NCBI GenBank assembly: GCA_910587505.1
Contig: CAJULD010000065.1
Span: forward strand, 1-12,727
Length of the DNA: 12,727 bases
Direction of reading: 5' to 3'
Source: an uncultured Oscillospiraceae bacterium
GTDB lineage: Bacteria; Bacillota; Clostridia; Oscillospirales; Oscillospiraceae
The translations under genes and the position numbers were made by a program. Positions within the stretch are counted from its first letter, which is position 1. The number at the start of each line of letters is the position of its first letter. Below the pieces are notes generated by a model. The model was not told the DNA's origin and did no database searches. It saw nothing but the letters and a program-made list of their open reading frames with translations. Positions 1-5,704 of this stretch are shown piece after piece.

Positions 1-163
1 TTTTTGAGAGAGAAAGAATCAGAAAGAACTTATCCCGCTTTTTTATAAAAAAGTCGCAAAAAGAATTTCAGGAATTCCATATGCTGCCCCACAGGAGCTC
101 CTCTGCGTTCCTGCAGCGGCCCGCGGGAACCGGCATTGCGCTTTTTATTGGGAAATTCTGTGA
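1..163 (+). repeat. Dispersed intergenic repeat, copy A (left end cut by window)
   Basis: No gene is visible in this stretch. It aligns by eye with 8811-8972 and more loosely with 3841-3964 and the minus strand of 7090-7164. Shared blocks, in order, are AGAATCAGAAAGAACT (15-30), an A/T-rich foldback (the perfect palindrome CTTTTTTATAAAAAAG at 38-53), the core GCAAAAAGAA (56-65), and CACAGGAGCT (about 90-99). The copy ends next to a strong hairpin, as the others do. It probably lies in the 3' untranslated region of an unseen upstream plus-strand gene. Its role is unknown. Confidence 0.5.
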
Positions 164-193
164 GGGACGGCTGAAAAAGCCGTCCCCTTTTTT
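164..193 (+). terminator. Rho-independent terminator
   Basis: GGGACGGCT (164-172) pairs perfectly with AGCCGTCCC (178-186) around a five-base loop, and the stem is followed by C and six T. The orientation is plus, so it ends a transcript entering from the left edge and insulates the sigma factor unit. The sigma promoter candidate starts within ten bases of the T-run. Confidence 0.85.
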
Positions 194-201
194 GAAAAAT
201 G

Positions 202-231
202 TGTAACCCTTTGGGCGGAAACGGTGTTTAT
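202..231 (+). promoter_or_regulatory. Candidate ECF-type promoter of the sigma/anti-sigma unit
   Basis: TGTAACC (202-208) resembles the AAC-containing -35 box of extracytoplasmic-function promoters. It is followed after about 15 bases by GTGTTTAT (224-231) in the -10 position. No convincing TTGACA/TATAAT pair lies in the 80 bases before the sigma gene. Self-recognition is common for ECF sigma factors, so this may be autoregulatory. The -10 assignment is by eye and tentative. Confidence 0.4.
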
Positions 232-273
232 CAGGGTGAAGGTCTTCAGACCAGATGGAAAGGAGCTGCTGCC

Positions 274-834
274 ATGGAGGACGGACAGATCGTGGAGCTG
301 TTCCTGGCGCGGGACGAAACGGCCATTGGGAGCGCCGCGGAGAAATACGGCCTCCGCCTGCGGGCGCTGGCCCGGCGGATCGTCCGGGAGCCCCGGACCG
401 CCGAGGAGTGCGAGAACGACGCCTACCTGGCCGCCTGGAACGCCATCCCGCCCCACGAGCCACGGGACTATCTCTATGCCTTCCTGGCGCGGCTGGTGAG
501 GAACATCGCGCTCAACCGCTGCCGGGACCGGGAGCGGCTGAAGCGGGCCGCCTTTGTTTCGGAGCTGAGCCGGGAGATGGAGGAGTGCATCCCCGCGCCG
601 GACGATCTGGAGAGCCGTCTGGACGATATGGCGCTGAAGGAGGCCCTCGACAGATTTCTGGGGACGCTGCACGAAGAGAAACGGAATATCTTTCTCCGGC
701 GGTACTGGTATATGGATTCCGTGGAGGAGATTGCCAGGCGGTTCGGCATGAGCCGGAGCAGAGTCAAGACGACGCTGTACCGGATCAGGAACCAGCTGCG
801 GGAGTATCTGAAAAAGGAAGGTTACGCATTATGA
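274..834 (+). CDS. ECF-type RNA polymerase sigma factor, 186 aa
   Basis: Predicted sigma-70 family regulator that directs RNA polymerase to a small set of promoters. Two domains are visible. Region 2 spans roughly residues 10-90, with acidic/aromatic helices around NDAYLAAWNAIPP and RNIALNRCRDRERLKR. Region 4 spans roughly 125-180, ending in a helix-turn-helix, EEIARRFGMSRSRVKTTLYR. Regions 1 and 3 are absent and the length is typical of the ECF group. I chose the ATG at 274 because AAGGAG (259-264) sits nine bases upstream. An in-frame ATG at 199 has no ribosome site and would lie inside the promoter candidate. The stop overlaps the next start as ATGA, indicating translational coupling to a membrane partner. 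The stimulus and regulon cannot be read from the sequence. Confidence 0.9.
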   Translation: MEDGQIVELFLARDETAIGSAAEKYGLRLRALARRIVREPRTAEECENDAYLAAWNAIPPHEPRDYLYAFLARLVRNIALNRCRDRERLKRAAFVSELSREMEECIPAPDDLESRLDDMALKEALDRFLGTLHEEKRNIFLRRYWYMDSVEEIARRFGMSRSRVKTTLYRIRNQLREYLKKEGYAL

Positions 835-1640
835 GAGGAAGTGAATTTTTGGATAAGATGGCGCTGGTGGACCCGGCGTACATTGAGGCGGCGGAAGCCC
901 CGCCGGGTGTAAAGAAAAAGCTCTGGACGCTCTGGCGGGCCGCCGTGGCGGCGTGCATCTGCCTGGCGCTGCTGGCGGGGACGGCGGCGGCGGTCGGCGG
1001 GGGCAGGACCTGGCTGGTGGAAATGTTCGTCGGTCGGGGGAGCGAGGAAACCGGGTATGAACTGGGCGTTGATATGGACGTCATCCCGACCTCCCGGATG
1101 TCGGAGAATCTGGAGACGGTCAGCAAAGCGCTGGTCCGGCAGTTTGAAACCACCACGCTTTTCAGCAGCTGGATGCCCGGCCACTGGATGGAAAAGAATT
1201 TTTCAGTGGACGAGGCGTGGGAATTCATCGGTCTGGAGTCCCTGCGAAAGCCCTCCTGGGACCTGGAGGTGTGGTGCAATACGTTGAATGTCTACGGCGA
1301 CAGCGGGGGAAAGATCAGCAGTATCCTTATCGATACGGGCTATCGGGAGGGAGACGTCAGTTTACAGGCGTGGGCGGAGATCAAAACGGAGAATTTTGCG
1401 GGCGAGCTGCATCTGCAGTCGGTCGGAGAGAAGGGGACCAGCTTTGAGGAGATCTTCCTTTCCACCCCCGGCGGGAACAGTTGTCAGGTAATCTCCTCCA
1501 GCGCCAACGAGCGGGGCTGGCTGGGCCTGACGGGCTATCTGGTGGAGAACAGCGTGCTCTACCAGCTGCATGTGTCCTATCAGGAGCAGGACGCCGCTCG
1601 GGCGGAGGAGCTGCTCCGCCAGTGGGCGGACCAGTTTTAG
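831..1640 (+). CDS. Membrane-anchored probable anti-sigma factor, 269 aa
   Basis: Likely holds the preceding ECF sigma factor inactive until a surface signal arrives. This is inferred mainly from position: its ATG overlaps the sigma stop codon (ATGA, 831-834). The protein has a cytoplasmic N-terminus of about 34 residues with a basic KKKLWTLWR stretch. One transmembrane helix follows (about residues 36-57, AAVAACICLALLAGTAAAV), then about 210 residues predicted to be outside. The outer part has alternating hydrophobic strands and no cysteine-rich or catalytic motif I recognise. It resembles the DUF4179/DUF4367-type domains often found in clostridial anti-sigma proteins, but I cannot confirm the family. 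The N-terminus is short for a classical zinc anti-sigma domain and has no HxxxCxxC motif. No terminator follows; the ppk promoter begins four bases after the stop. Confidence 0.75.
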   Translation: MRGSEFLDKMALVDPAYIEAAEAPPGVKKKLWTLWRAAVAACICLALLAGTAAAVGGGRTWLVEMFVGRGSEETGYELGVDMDVIPTSRMSENLETVSKALVRQFETTTLFSSWMPGHWMEKNFSVDEAWEFIGLESLRKPSWDLEVWCNTLNVYGDSGGKISSILIDTGYREGDVSLQAWAEIKTENFAGELHLQSVGEKGTSFEEIFLSTPGGNSCQVISSSANERGWLGLTGYLVENSVLYQLHVSYQEQDAARAEELLRQWADQF

Positions 1641-1643
1641 CGC

Positions 1644-1672
1644 TTGCCAACCGGCTGGGAAAATGGTATAAT
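1644..1672 (+). promoter_or_regulatory. Sigma-A promoter for ppk
   Basis: TTGCCA (1644-1649) and a perfect TATAAT (1667-1672) are separated by exactly 17 bases. Initiation near 1679 would give a leader of about 25 bases containing AAAGGGAG (1687-1694), nine bases before the ppk ATG. The polyphosphate kinase can therefore be transcribed independently of the sigma unit. Some read-through from upstream is also possible, since no terminator lies between them. Confidence 0.85.
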
Positions 1673-1703
1673 GCTCCCACCAAAATAAAGGGAGCGTGGT
1701 CCC

Positions 1704-3836
1704 ATGGCGATTCCGACAGAGAAGGCGGAAGAAAAAGATTATTCCTGTACCCGGAGCCGGGAACTGAGCTGGCTGCGGTTCAACCGGCGGGTGCTGGAAG
1801 AGGCGGGAGACGAGACGGTTCCCCTGCTGGAGCGGCTGAAGTTTATCTCCATTTTTGCCAGCAACCTGGACGAATTTTTCATGGTCCGGGTGGGGAACCT
1901 CTTTGATCTTTCTCTGGTATCTCCGGGGGAGATTGATAACAAGACCGGCCTGACCCCCGCCGGGCAGCTCTCGGAAATCTACAGCGTGATACCGGGGCTC
2001 ATTGAGATCAAGAATCGCCTCTACACCGACGTGGCGGCCCTGCTGCGTCGGGAAGGAATCTGCGATCTGAGCATGGAAGAACTCTCCCCGGAGGAGCGGA
2101 AGTTTGTCAGCACCTGTTACAAGGCGAAAATTCTCCCGGTGCTGTCCCCCCAGATTGTGGACGCCCGGCACCCCTTCCCCCACCTGGCTAACAAGGCGCT
2201 GTACGTAGCGGGGCTGATGCGCAGCCGGAAGGGGACCGCATCCCTGGGCTTCCTGCCCGTCCCGGCGGGGCTCCCGGCCATTCTGACCATGCCGGGAGCC
2301 CCCGGACGGCTGATCCGGATGGAGACGGTTTTGCTCCACTATGCCTCCTCCCTCTTCGGGGAGTACAGGCTGGAGAGCAGCTGCACGCTGTGCGTCACGA
2401 GAAACGCGGACCTGAACCTGGACGCGGAGCTGCTGGAGGAGAGCGGCGAGGATATCCGCAGCCGCATGAGCAAGCTGCTCAAAAAGCGGGCCAGTCAGTC
2501 CGCCGTGCGGCTGGAGCTGTCCAGAAAGATGAGCGGGGAGTTCATGCGCCTGCTGAAGGGCCGGCTCGGACTGGAAAACCGGCAGATTTATGTGGATCAG
2601 ACCCCGCTGAACATGCACTACGTCTTTGATCTGGTCAAGGCCCTGCCGGAGGCGAAGGCGCTCAGCTTTCCGGCCTACCGGCCCCGGTGGCCGGAGGATC
2701 TGGATCAAAAGGCCGGCATCATTGAACAGGTACGGCAGAAGGACCGGCTGCTGTTCTTCCCCTTTGACGGGGTGGAGCCGTTTTTGCAGCTGCTGGAGGA
2801 GGCGGCGGCCCGGCCGGACGTGGTATCCATCCGGATCACCATCTACCGCCTGGCTACCTCCTCCAAAGTAGCCCATATTCTCTGCAAGGCCGCGGAGAAC
2901 GGGAAAGAAGTCACGGTGCTTATGGAGCTGCGGGCCCGATTTGACGAGGCCAACAACATCTCCTGGTCCCGGCTGCTGGAGGACTCCGGCTGCAGGGTGA
3001 TTTATGGCGTGGAGGAGTACAAGTGCCACAGCAAAATTTGTCTCATCACGCTTCGCAGGGGGGACCGGCTCAGCTACGTCACCCAGATTGGTACGGGCAA
3101 CTACAACGAGCACACCAACGAGCAGTATACGGACCTCAGCCTCATGACCGCCAGCGAGGCCGTCGGTCTGGACGGCGCAGCCTTCTTCCAGAACATGATG
3201 GTGGGCAATCTGGAGGGGGAGTACCGGCATCTTCTGGTGGCCCCGGTGGGAATCAAATCAAAGCTGCTGGAGCTGATTGACAGGGAAATTGCCAGGGGGC
3301 CGGAGGGTTATATCTGCATAAAGGCCAACGCCATGACGGAGCGGGAGATCATGGACAAACTGGTCCAGGCCTCCCAGGCGGGAGTACAGATTCAGCTGAT
3401 ACTGCGGGGGATTTGCTGCCTGCGGCCGGGGATTGCCGCCCAGACGGAAAATATCCACGTAACCAGCATCGTGGGCCGCTTTCTGGAGCACGGACGGATT
3501 TACTGCTTCGGCCGGGGAAAAGACGTCAGACTTTATATCGCCTCTGCCGACCTCATGACCCGAAACCTTAACCATCGGGTGGAAATCGCCTGCCCGGTGG
3601 TTGACCCGGAGGTGAAGGAGCAGCTGCTGCGCATCCTGCACACACAGCTGGAGGACAACGTGAAGGCCAGCTCCCTGCTGCCGGACGGCTCCTACTGCCG
3701 GAAGGTGAACACCCTGGCCCCCTGCAACAGTCAGGAGGTCTTCATGTCCTCCTCCCTCCACCGCCCCACCGTCCCGCCGGAGAAACCGGACGCCCTCCAC
3801 CGGATTTTCAGCGGACTGAGGAGGAGGAAGAAATAG
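1704..3836 (+). CDS. ppk1: Polyphosphate kinase 1, 710 aa
   Basis: Reversibly transfers the gamma phosphate of ATP to inorganic polyphosphate, a cytoplasmic phosphate and energy store linked to stress survival. The N-terminal domain is clear (SRELSWLRFNRRVLEEA, then FISIFASNLDEFFMVRVG, residues about 16-70). Both conserved histidines are present: His442 in YKCHSKICL, matching the phosphorylated His435 of the E. coli enzyme, and His596 in GRFLEHGRIYCF, matching His592. GTGNYNEHTNEQYTDLSLMT and SADLMTRNLNHRVEIACPV are further family signatures. The length is slightly above the 688 residues of E. coli Ppk. The start is fixed by AAAGGGAG nine bases upstream. No exopolyphosphatase (ppx) gene is adjacent. 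The C-terminus ends in a basic tail, RRRKK. Confidence 0.97.
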   Translation: MAIPTEKAEEKDYSCTRSRELSWLRFNRRVLEEAGDETVPLLERLKFISIFASNLDEFFMVRVGNLFDLSLVSPGEIDNKTGLTPAGQLSEIYSVIPGLIEIKNRLYTDVAALLRREGICDLSMEELSPEERKFVSTCYKAKILPVLSPQIVDARHPFPHLANKALYVAGLMRSRKGTASLGFLPVPAGLPAILTMPGAPGRLIRMETVLLHYASSLFGEYRLESSCTLCVTRNADLNLDAELLEESGEDIRSRMSKLLKKRASQSAVRLELSRKMSGEFMRLLKGRLGLENRQIYVDQTPLNMHYVFDLVKALPEAKALSFPAYRPRWPEDLDQKAGIIEQVRQKDRLLFFPFDGVEPFLQLLEEAAARPDVVSIRITIYRLATSSKVAHILCKAAENGKEVTVLMELRARFDEANNISWSRLLEDSGCRVIYGVEEYKCHSKICLITLRRGDRLSYVTQIGTGNYNEHTNEQYTDLSLMTASEAVGLDGAAFFQNMMVGNLEGEYRHLLVAPVGIKSKLLELIDREIARGPEGYICIKANAMTEREIMDKLVQASQAGVQIQLILRGICCLRPGIAAQTENIHVTSIVGRFLEHGRIYCFGRGKDVRLYIASADLMTRNLNHRVEIACPVVDPEVKEQLLRILHTQLEDNVKASSLLPDGSYCRKVNTLAPCNSQEVFMSSSLHRPTVPPEKPDALHRIFSGLRRRKK

Positions 3837-4049
3837 GCATACATTCTTTTCCGGGAAAGAAAAGTGGCAAAAAGGACTTTAAGAAGGGTCATCTGTTGCC
3901 CCGCAGGAAATTGTCTGAGAACCTGGAGCCGCCTGTGATTTTTCAGCGGCCACATCCGTGGCCGTGCAAAATGAATTGTGCATGACCCCGGCGGGGTCAT
4001 GCACAATTCATAATGGGCGGCGGGGTCCGGGACAAGGCCCCGGTTCTGG
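3837..4049. other. Convergent intergenic region with repeat copy B and stacked hairpins
   Basis: The region lies between the ends of ppk (+) and the OadG-like gene (-). From 3841 it holds a degraded repeat copy: TTCTTTTCCGGGAAAGAA-like hairpin, then GCAAAAAGGA at 3867, then CCCCGCAGGAAA near 3900. Two overlapping hairpins follow, GCCGC[C]TG/CAGCGGC (3928-3950) and CGGCCAC/GTGGCCG (3947-3964), which cannot form together fully. The perfect palindrome at 3971-4011 comes next. No canonical T-run terminator for ppk is present on the plus strand. Confidence 0.5.
3971..4011. repeat. Perfect 41-bp palindrome (19-bp arms, 3-base loop); possible minus-strand terminator
   Basis: ATGAATTGTGCATGACCCC (3971-3989) is followed by GGC and then its exact reverse complement (3993-4011). 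Read on the minus strand it lies 39 bases past the stop of the OadG-like gene and is followed by TTTTGC, so it could end that transcript. On the plus strand it is followed by AATGGG, which is not terminator-like. The A/T-rich base and perfect arms also resemble small repeated palindromes. Whether it is repeated elsewhere cannot be judged here; I see no second copy in the window. Confidence 0.75.
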
Positions 4050-4181
4050 TCAGCGGTCCCGTTTTCCTGTGATCCGGTTCAGAAGGGCCACAAGCGCCCA
4101 GATGACCAGGATGACCGTGAAAATGCCCAGCATTCCCTTGCCCATGATGCCCAGACAGGCCAAAACCAATTGCATATCCAT
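4050..4181 (-). CDS. Small membrane protein resembling Na+-pump decarboxylase gamma subunit (OadG-like), 43 aa
   Basis: A short gene begins 12 bases after the OadB stop, with a strong AGGGGGG ribosome site in that gap. The protein has one predicted transmembrane helix (about residues 16-35, GMLGIFTVILVIWALVALL) followed by a basic end, NRITGKRDR. In Na+-pumping decarboxylases the gamma subunit is a small single-helix protein that anchors the complex and is encoded beside the beta subunit. The size, topology, GMLGIF...LLNRI pattern and position fit that role. It is about half the length of Klebsiella OadG and lacks its long soluble C-terminal tail. A second ATG two codons in is also possible. 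That this is a real gene is well supported by its spacing and ribosome site; the OadG assignment is inference. Confidence 0.72.
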   Translation of the reverse strand: MDMQLVLACLGIMGKGMLGIFTVILVIWALVALLNRITGKRDR

Positions 4182-4193
4182 ACCGTTCCCCCC

Positions 4194-5300
4194 TTACAGA
4201 ATGTTTTCCACCAGGGTGATAATCAGCCCGCCGGCAATCACTGACGCGATCTGCCCGCTGACATTGGCCCCGGCGGCGTGCATCAGCAGGAAATTACAGG
4301 AATCCTCCTCCAGTCCCATTTTGTGGACCACACGGGAGGCCATGGGAAAGGCGGAGATCCCCGCCGCACCGATCATGGGGTTGACTTTCTTTTTGGAAAA
4401 CAGGTTCAGCAGCCTGGCAAACAGCACGCCGCCCACCGTGTCAAATACAAATCCCACCAGGCCAAGGCACAGAATCAGCAGCGTCTGCCAGGTGACGAAC
4501 CACTCCGCCTTCATCTTAAACGATACGCTCAGCCCCAGTACCAGCGTGATGAGGTTGGCCAGCTCATGCTGAGCCGACCGGCTGAGGCTGTCCAGCACGC
4601 CGCACTCCCGGATGAGGTTGCCAAACATGAGGAAGCCGATCAGCTCCGCACTTTTGGGCGCCACGGTCCCGGCAATGACAGTAACAAAAACGGGAAACAG
4701 GATGCGGGTGGTTTTGCTTACGGCGGCCGGCGTATATTCCATCCGGATCATCCGCTCCTTTTTGGTGGTGATGGCCCGGATGATCGGTGGCTGGATGATG
4801 GGCACCAGCGCCATATAGGAATAAGCCGCCACCATAATGGCCCCCTGGTAGATACTCTGAAAGTAGTTGGCCACGTAGATGCTGGTAGGACCGTCAGCCG
4901 CGGCGATGATGGCCGCGGAGGCCGCGTCCTTCAGGTCAAAGCCTGCCACCACCGCCACCACCAGGGTGAAGAAGATGCCGAACTGGGCCGCCGCGCCGAA
5001 CAGGAACATCTTCGGGTTGCTCAGCAGCGGTCCGAAGTCGATCATGGCCCCGATGCCGATGAACAGCAGCAGAGGGAACAGCTCGCTGGCGATGCCGGCG
5101 TGAAACAGGGTCTCGATGGCCCCGGTGTGGACAAGGGGAAGATTCACCAGCACTGCGCCGAAGCCCATGGGCAGCAACAGAGACGGCTCCATCTCCCGCT
5201 TCACCGCCAGATAGACCAGCAGACAGCCAATGGCGATCATCAGAGCCTGCTGCCAGGTGAAATTGAGGACGTTGCCAAACAGGTCGGAGAATATCTCCAT
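4194..5300 (-). CDS. Na+-transporting decarboxylase beta subunit family protein (OadB/GcdB/MmdB), 368 aa
   Basis: Members of this family export Na+ using the free energy of decarboxylating a carboxybiotin carried by a partner subunit. Signatures are GIGAMIDFGPLLSNP (82-96), ADGPTSIYVANYF (135-147, with Asp136 in the conserved sodium-site motif), a RECGVLDSLSRSAQ segment, GISAFPMASRVV and LMHAAGANVSGQIASVIAGG near the end. There are about nine to eleven hydrophobic segments. The motif usually reads GGADGP; here it is AAADGP. AAAGGAGG precedes the ATG by about ten bases. The OadG-like gene follows at 12 bases. No carboxyltransferase, biotin carrier or acyl-CoA decarboxylase gene is in the window, so the substrate, or even decarboxylase function, is open. 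A riboswitch-type leader precedes it. Confidence 0.9.
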   Translation of the reverse strand: MEIFSDLFGNVLNFTWQQALMIAIGCLLVYLAVKREMEPSLLLPMGFGAVLVNLPLVHTGAIETLFHAGIASELFPLLLFIGIGAMIDFGPLLSNPKMFLFGAAAQFGIFFTLVVAVVAGFDLKDAASAAIIAAADGPTSIYVANYFQSIYQGAIMVAAYSYMALVPIIQPPIIRAITTKKERMIRMEYTPAAVSKTTRILFPVFVTVIAGTVAPKSAELIGFLMFGNLIRECGVLDSLSRSAQHELANLITLVLGLSVSFKMKAEWFVTWQTLLILCLGLVGFVFDTVGGVLFARLLNLFSKKKVNPMIGAAGISAFPMASRVVHKMGLEEDSCNFLLMHAAGANVSGQIASVIAGGLIITLVENIL

Positions 5301-5350
5301 GGGGAAAAGCCTCCTTTTCGGGGATATAACCCGCTTTTTTATGAGAGCAT

Positions 5351-5401
5351 AAAAAATGAGACTTTCGCGGCGCGCGTAAAAGCGTACCGCGAAAGTCTCA
5401 T
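5351..5401 (-). terminator. Leader terminator (riboswitch expression platform)
   Basis: On the minus strand ATGAGACTTTCGCGG (5401-5387) pairs perfectly with CCGCGAAAGTCTCAT (5370-5356), followed immediately by a run of U. It lies between the promoter at 5487-5515 and the OadB start. The 5' arm includes the 3' half of the aptamer's closing helix (5395-5389). Aptamer and terminator are therefore mutually exclusive, and ligand binding should let transcription continue. Confidence 0.88.
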
Positions 5402-5477
5402 CATTTCAGGCGGGGCCGGGTTTTACCCGTACTGACGGCCGCCGCCGCGCCGGAAGGCGCTGATTACTCCCTCTCAC
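5389..5477 (-). ncRNA. yybP-ykoY-type riboswitch aptamer (Mn2+ class)
   Basis: Read on the minus strand, the closing helix is GUGAGAG (5477-5471) with CUUUCGC (5395-5389). Conserved GGAGUA (5470-5465) follows, then hairpin GCGCC-UUCC-GGCGC (5460-5447). A second arm has GGCGG/GGC (5446-5438) pairing with GCC/CCGCC (5416-5409), and it encloses GUCAGUA (5436-5430) and the hairpin CGGGU-AAA-ACCCG. The element closes with AUGAUGAGACUUU (5404-5392). The order GGGAGUA, hairpin, arm with an internal GUCA loop, and GAGAC(C/U)UUU is the yybP-ykoY pattern as I recall it from the Lactococcus yybP example. That class senses Mn2+ and usually controls metal exporters. The downstream gene here is a Na+-pump beta subunit, which is unusual. 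A Na+-sensing class is the main alternative. Confidence 0.8.
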
Positions 5478-5486
5478 TTGCTTTTT

Positions 5487-5515
5487 ATCATATGCCAACA
5501 GGCAGGAAATGTCAA
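5487..5515 (-). promoter_or_regulatory. Sigma-A promoter of the riboswitch-OadB-OadG unit
   Basis: On the minus strand a perfect TTGACA (5515-5510) and TATGAT (5492-5487) are separated by 17 bases. Transcription would start near 5480, a few bases before the aptamer's first helix, as expected for a riboswitch leader. The full leader to the OadB ATG is about 180 nt. Confidence 0.9.
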
Positions 5516-5704
5516 GAGAGATTTTTTATCATACAGGTCCACAGGCCGGGCGGTCACTTCTGCTCGCTGATGTGCAGCCTCACCCGGTTCTGAACGGGGG
5601 CGCCGGTTCGTCCAGGGTCCTGTCTCCGGCGAAACAGGGGTCGCAGCGCAGGGCGACATGCTCCCGGTATCTTTTCATGCTCCATTCCTGTCATATGGCC
5701 CGTT
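5516..5704 (-). other. Intergenic region with a doubtful 32-codon ORF
   Basis: This stretch lies between the divergent-PAP2 gene stop and the OadB promoter. A minus-strand ORF at 5678-5580 (begins MKRYREHVALRCDPCFAGDR, 32 aa) has mostly G/C third positions. It then ends at a TGA, and a neighbouring frame (VRLHISEQK) continues to another stop near 5553. That pattern could be a frameshifted remnant of a small gene, but the ribosome site is poor (GGAG one base from the ATG). I see no clear terminator for the PAP2 gene here. Confidence 0.25.

Noticed and set aside
1362..3230. Long 622-codon open frame antisense to ppk
   Set aside because: It is a shadow of the GC-rich ppk gene. The ppk frame carries all catalytic motifs, and the antisense protein has a low-complexity His/Gln/Gly/Pro composition.
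4278..5435. Plus-strand 385-codon frame opposite the OadB-like gene, and a similar frame at 5765-7087 opposite ispA
   Set aside because: Both are rich in His, Gln, Gly and Arg, have no ribosome site, and lie antisense to genes with clear family motifs.
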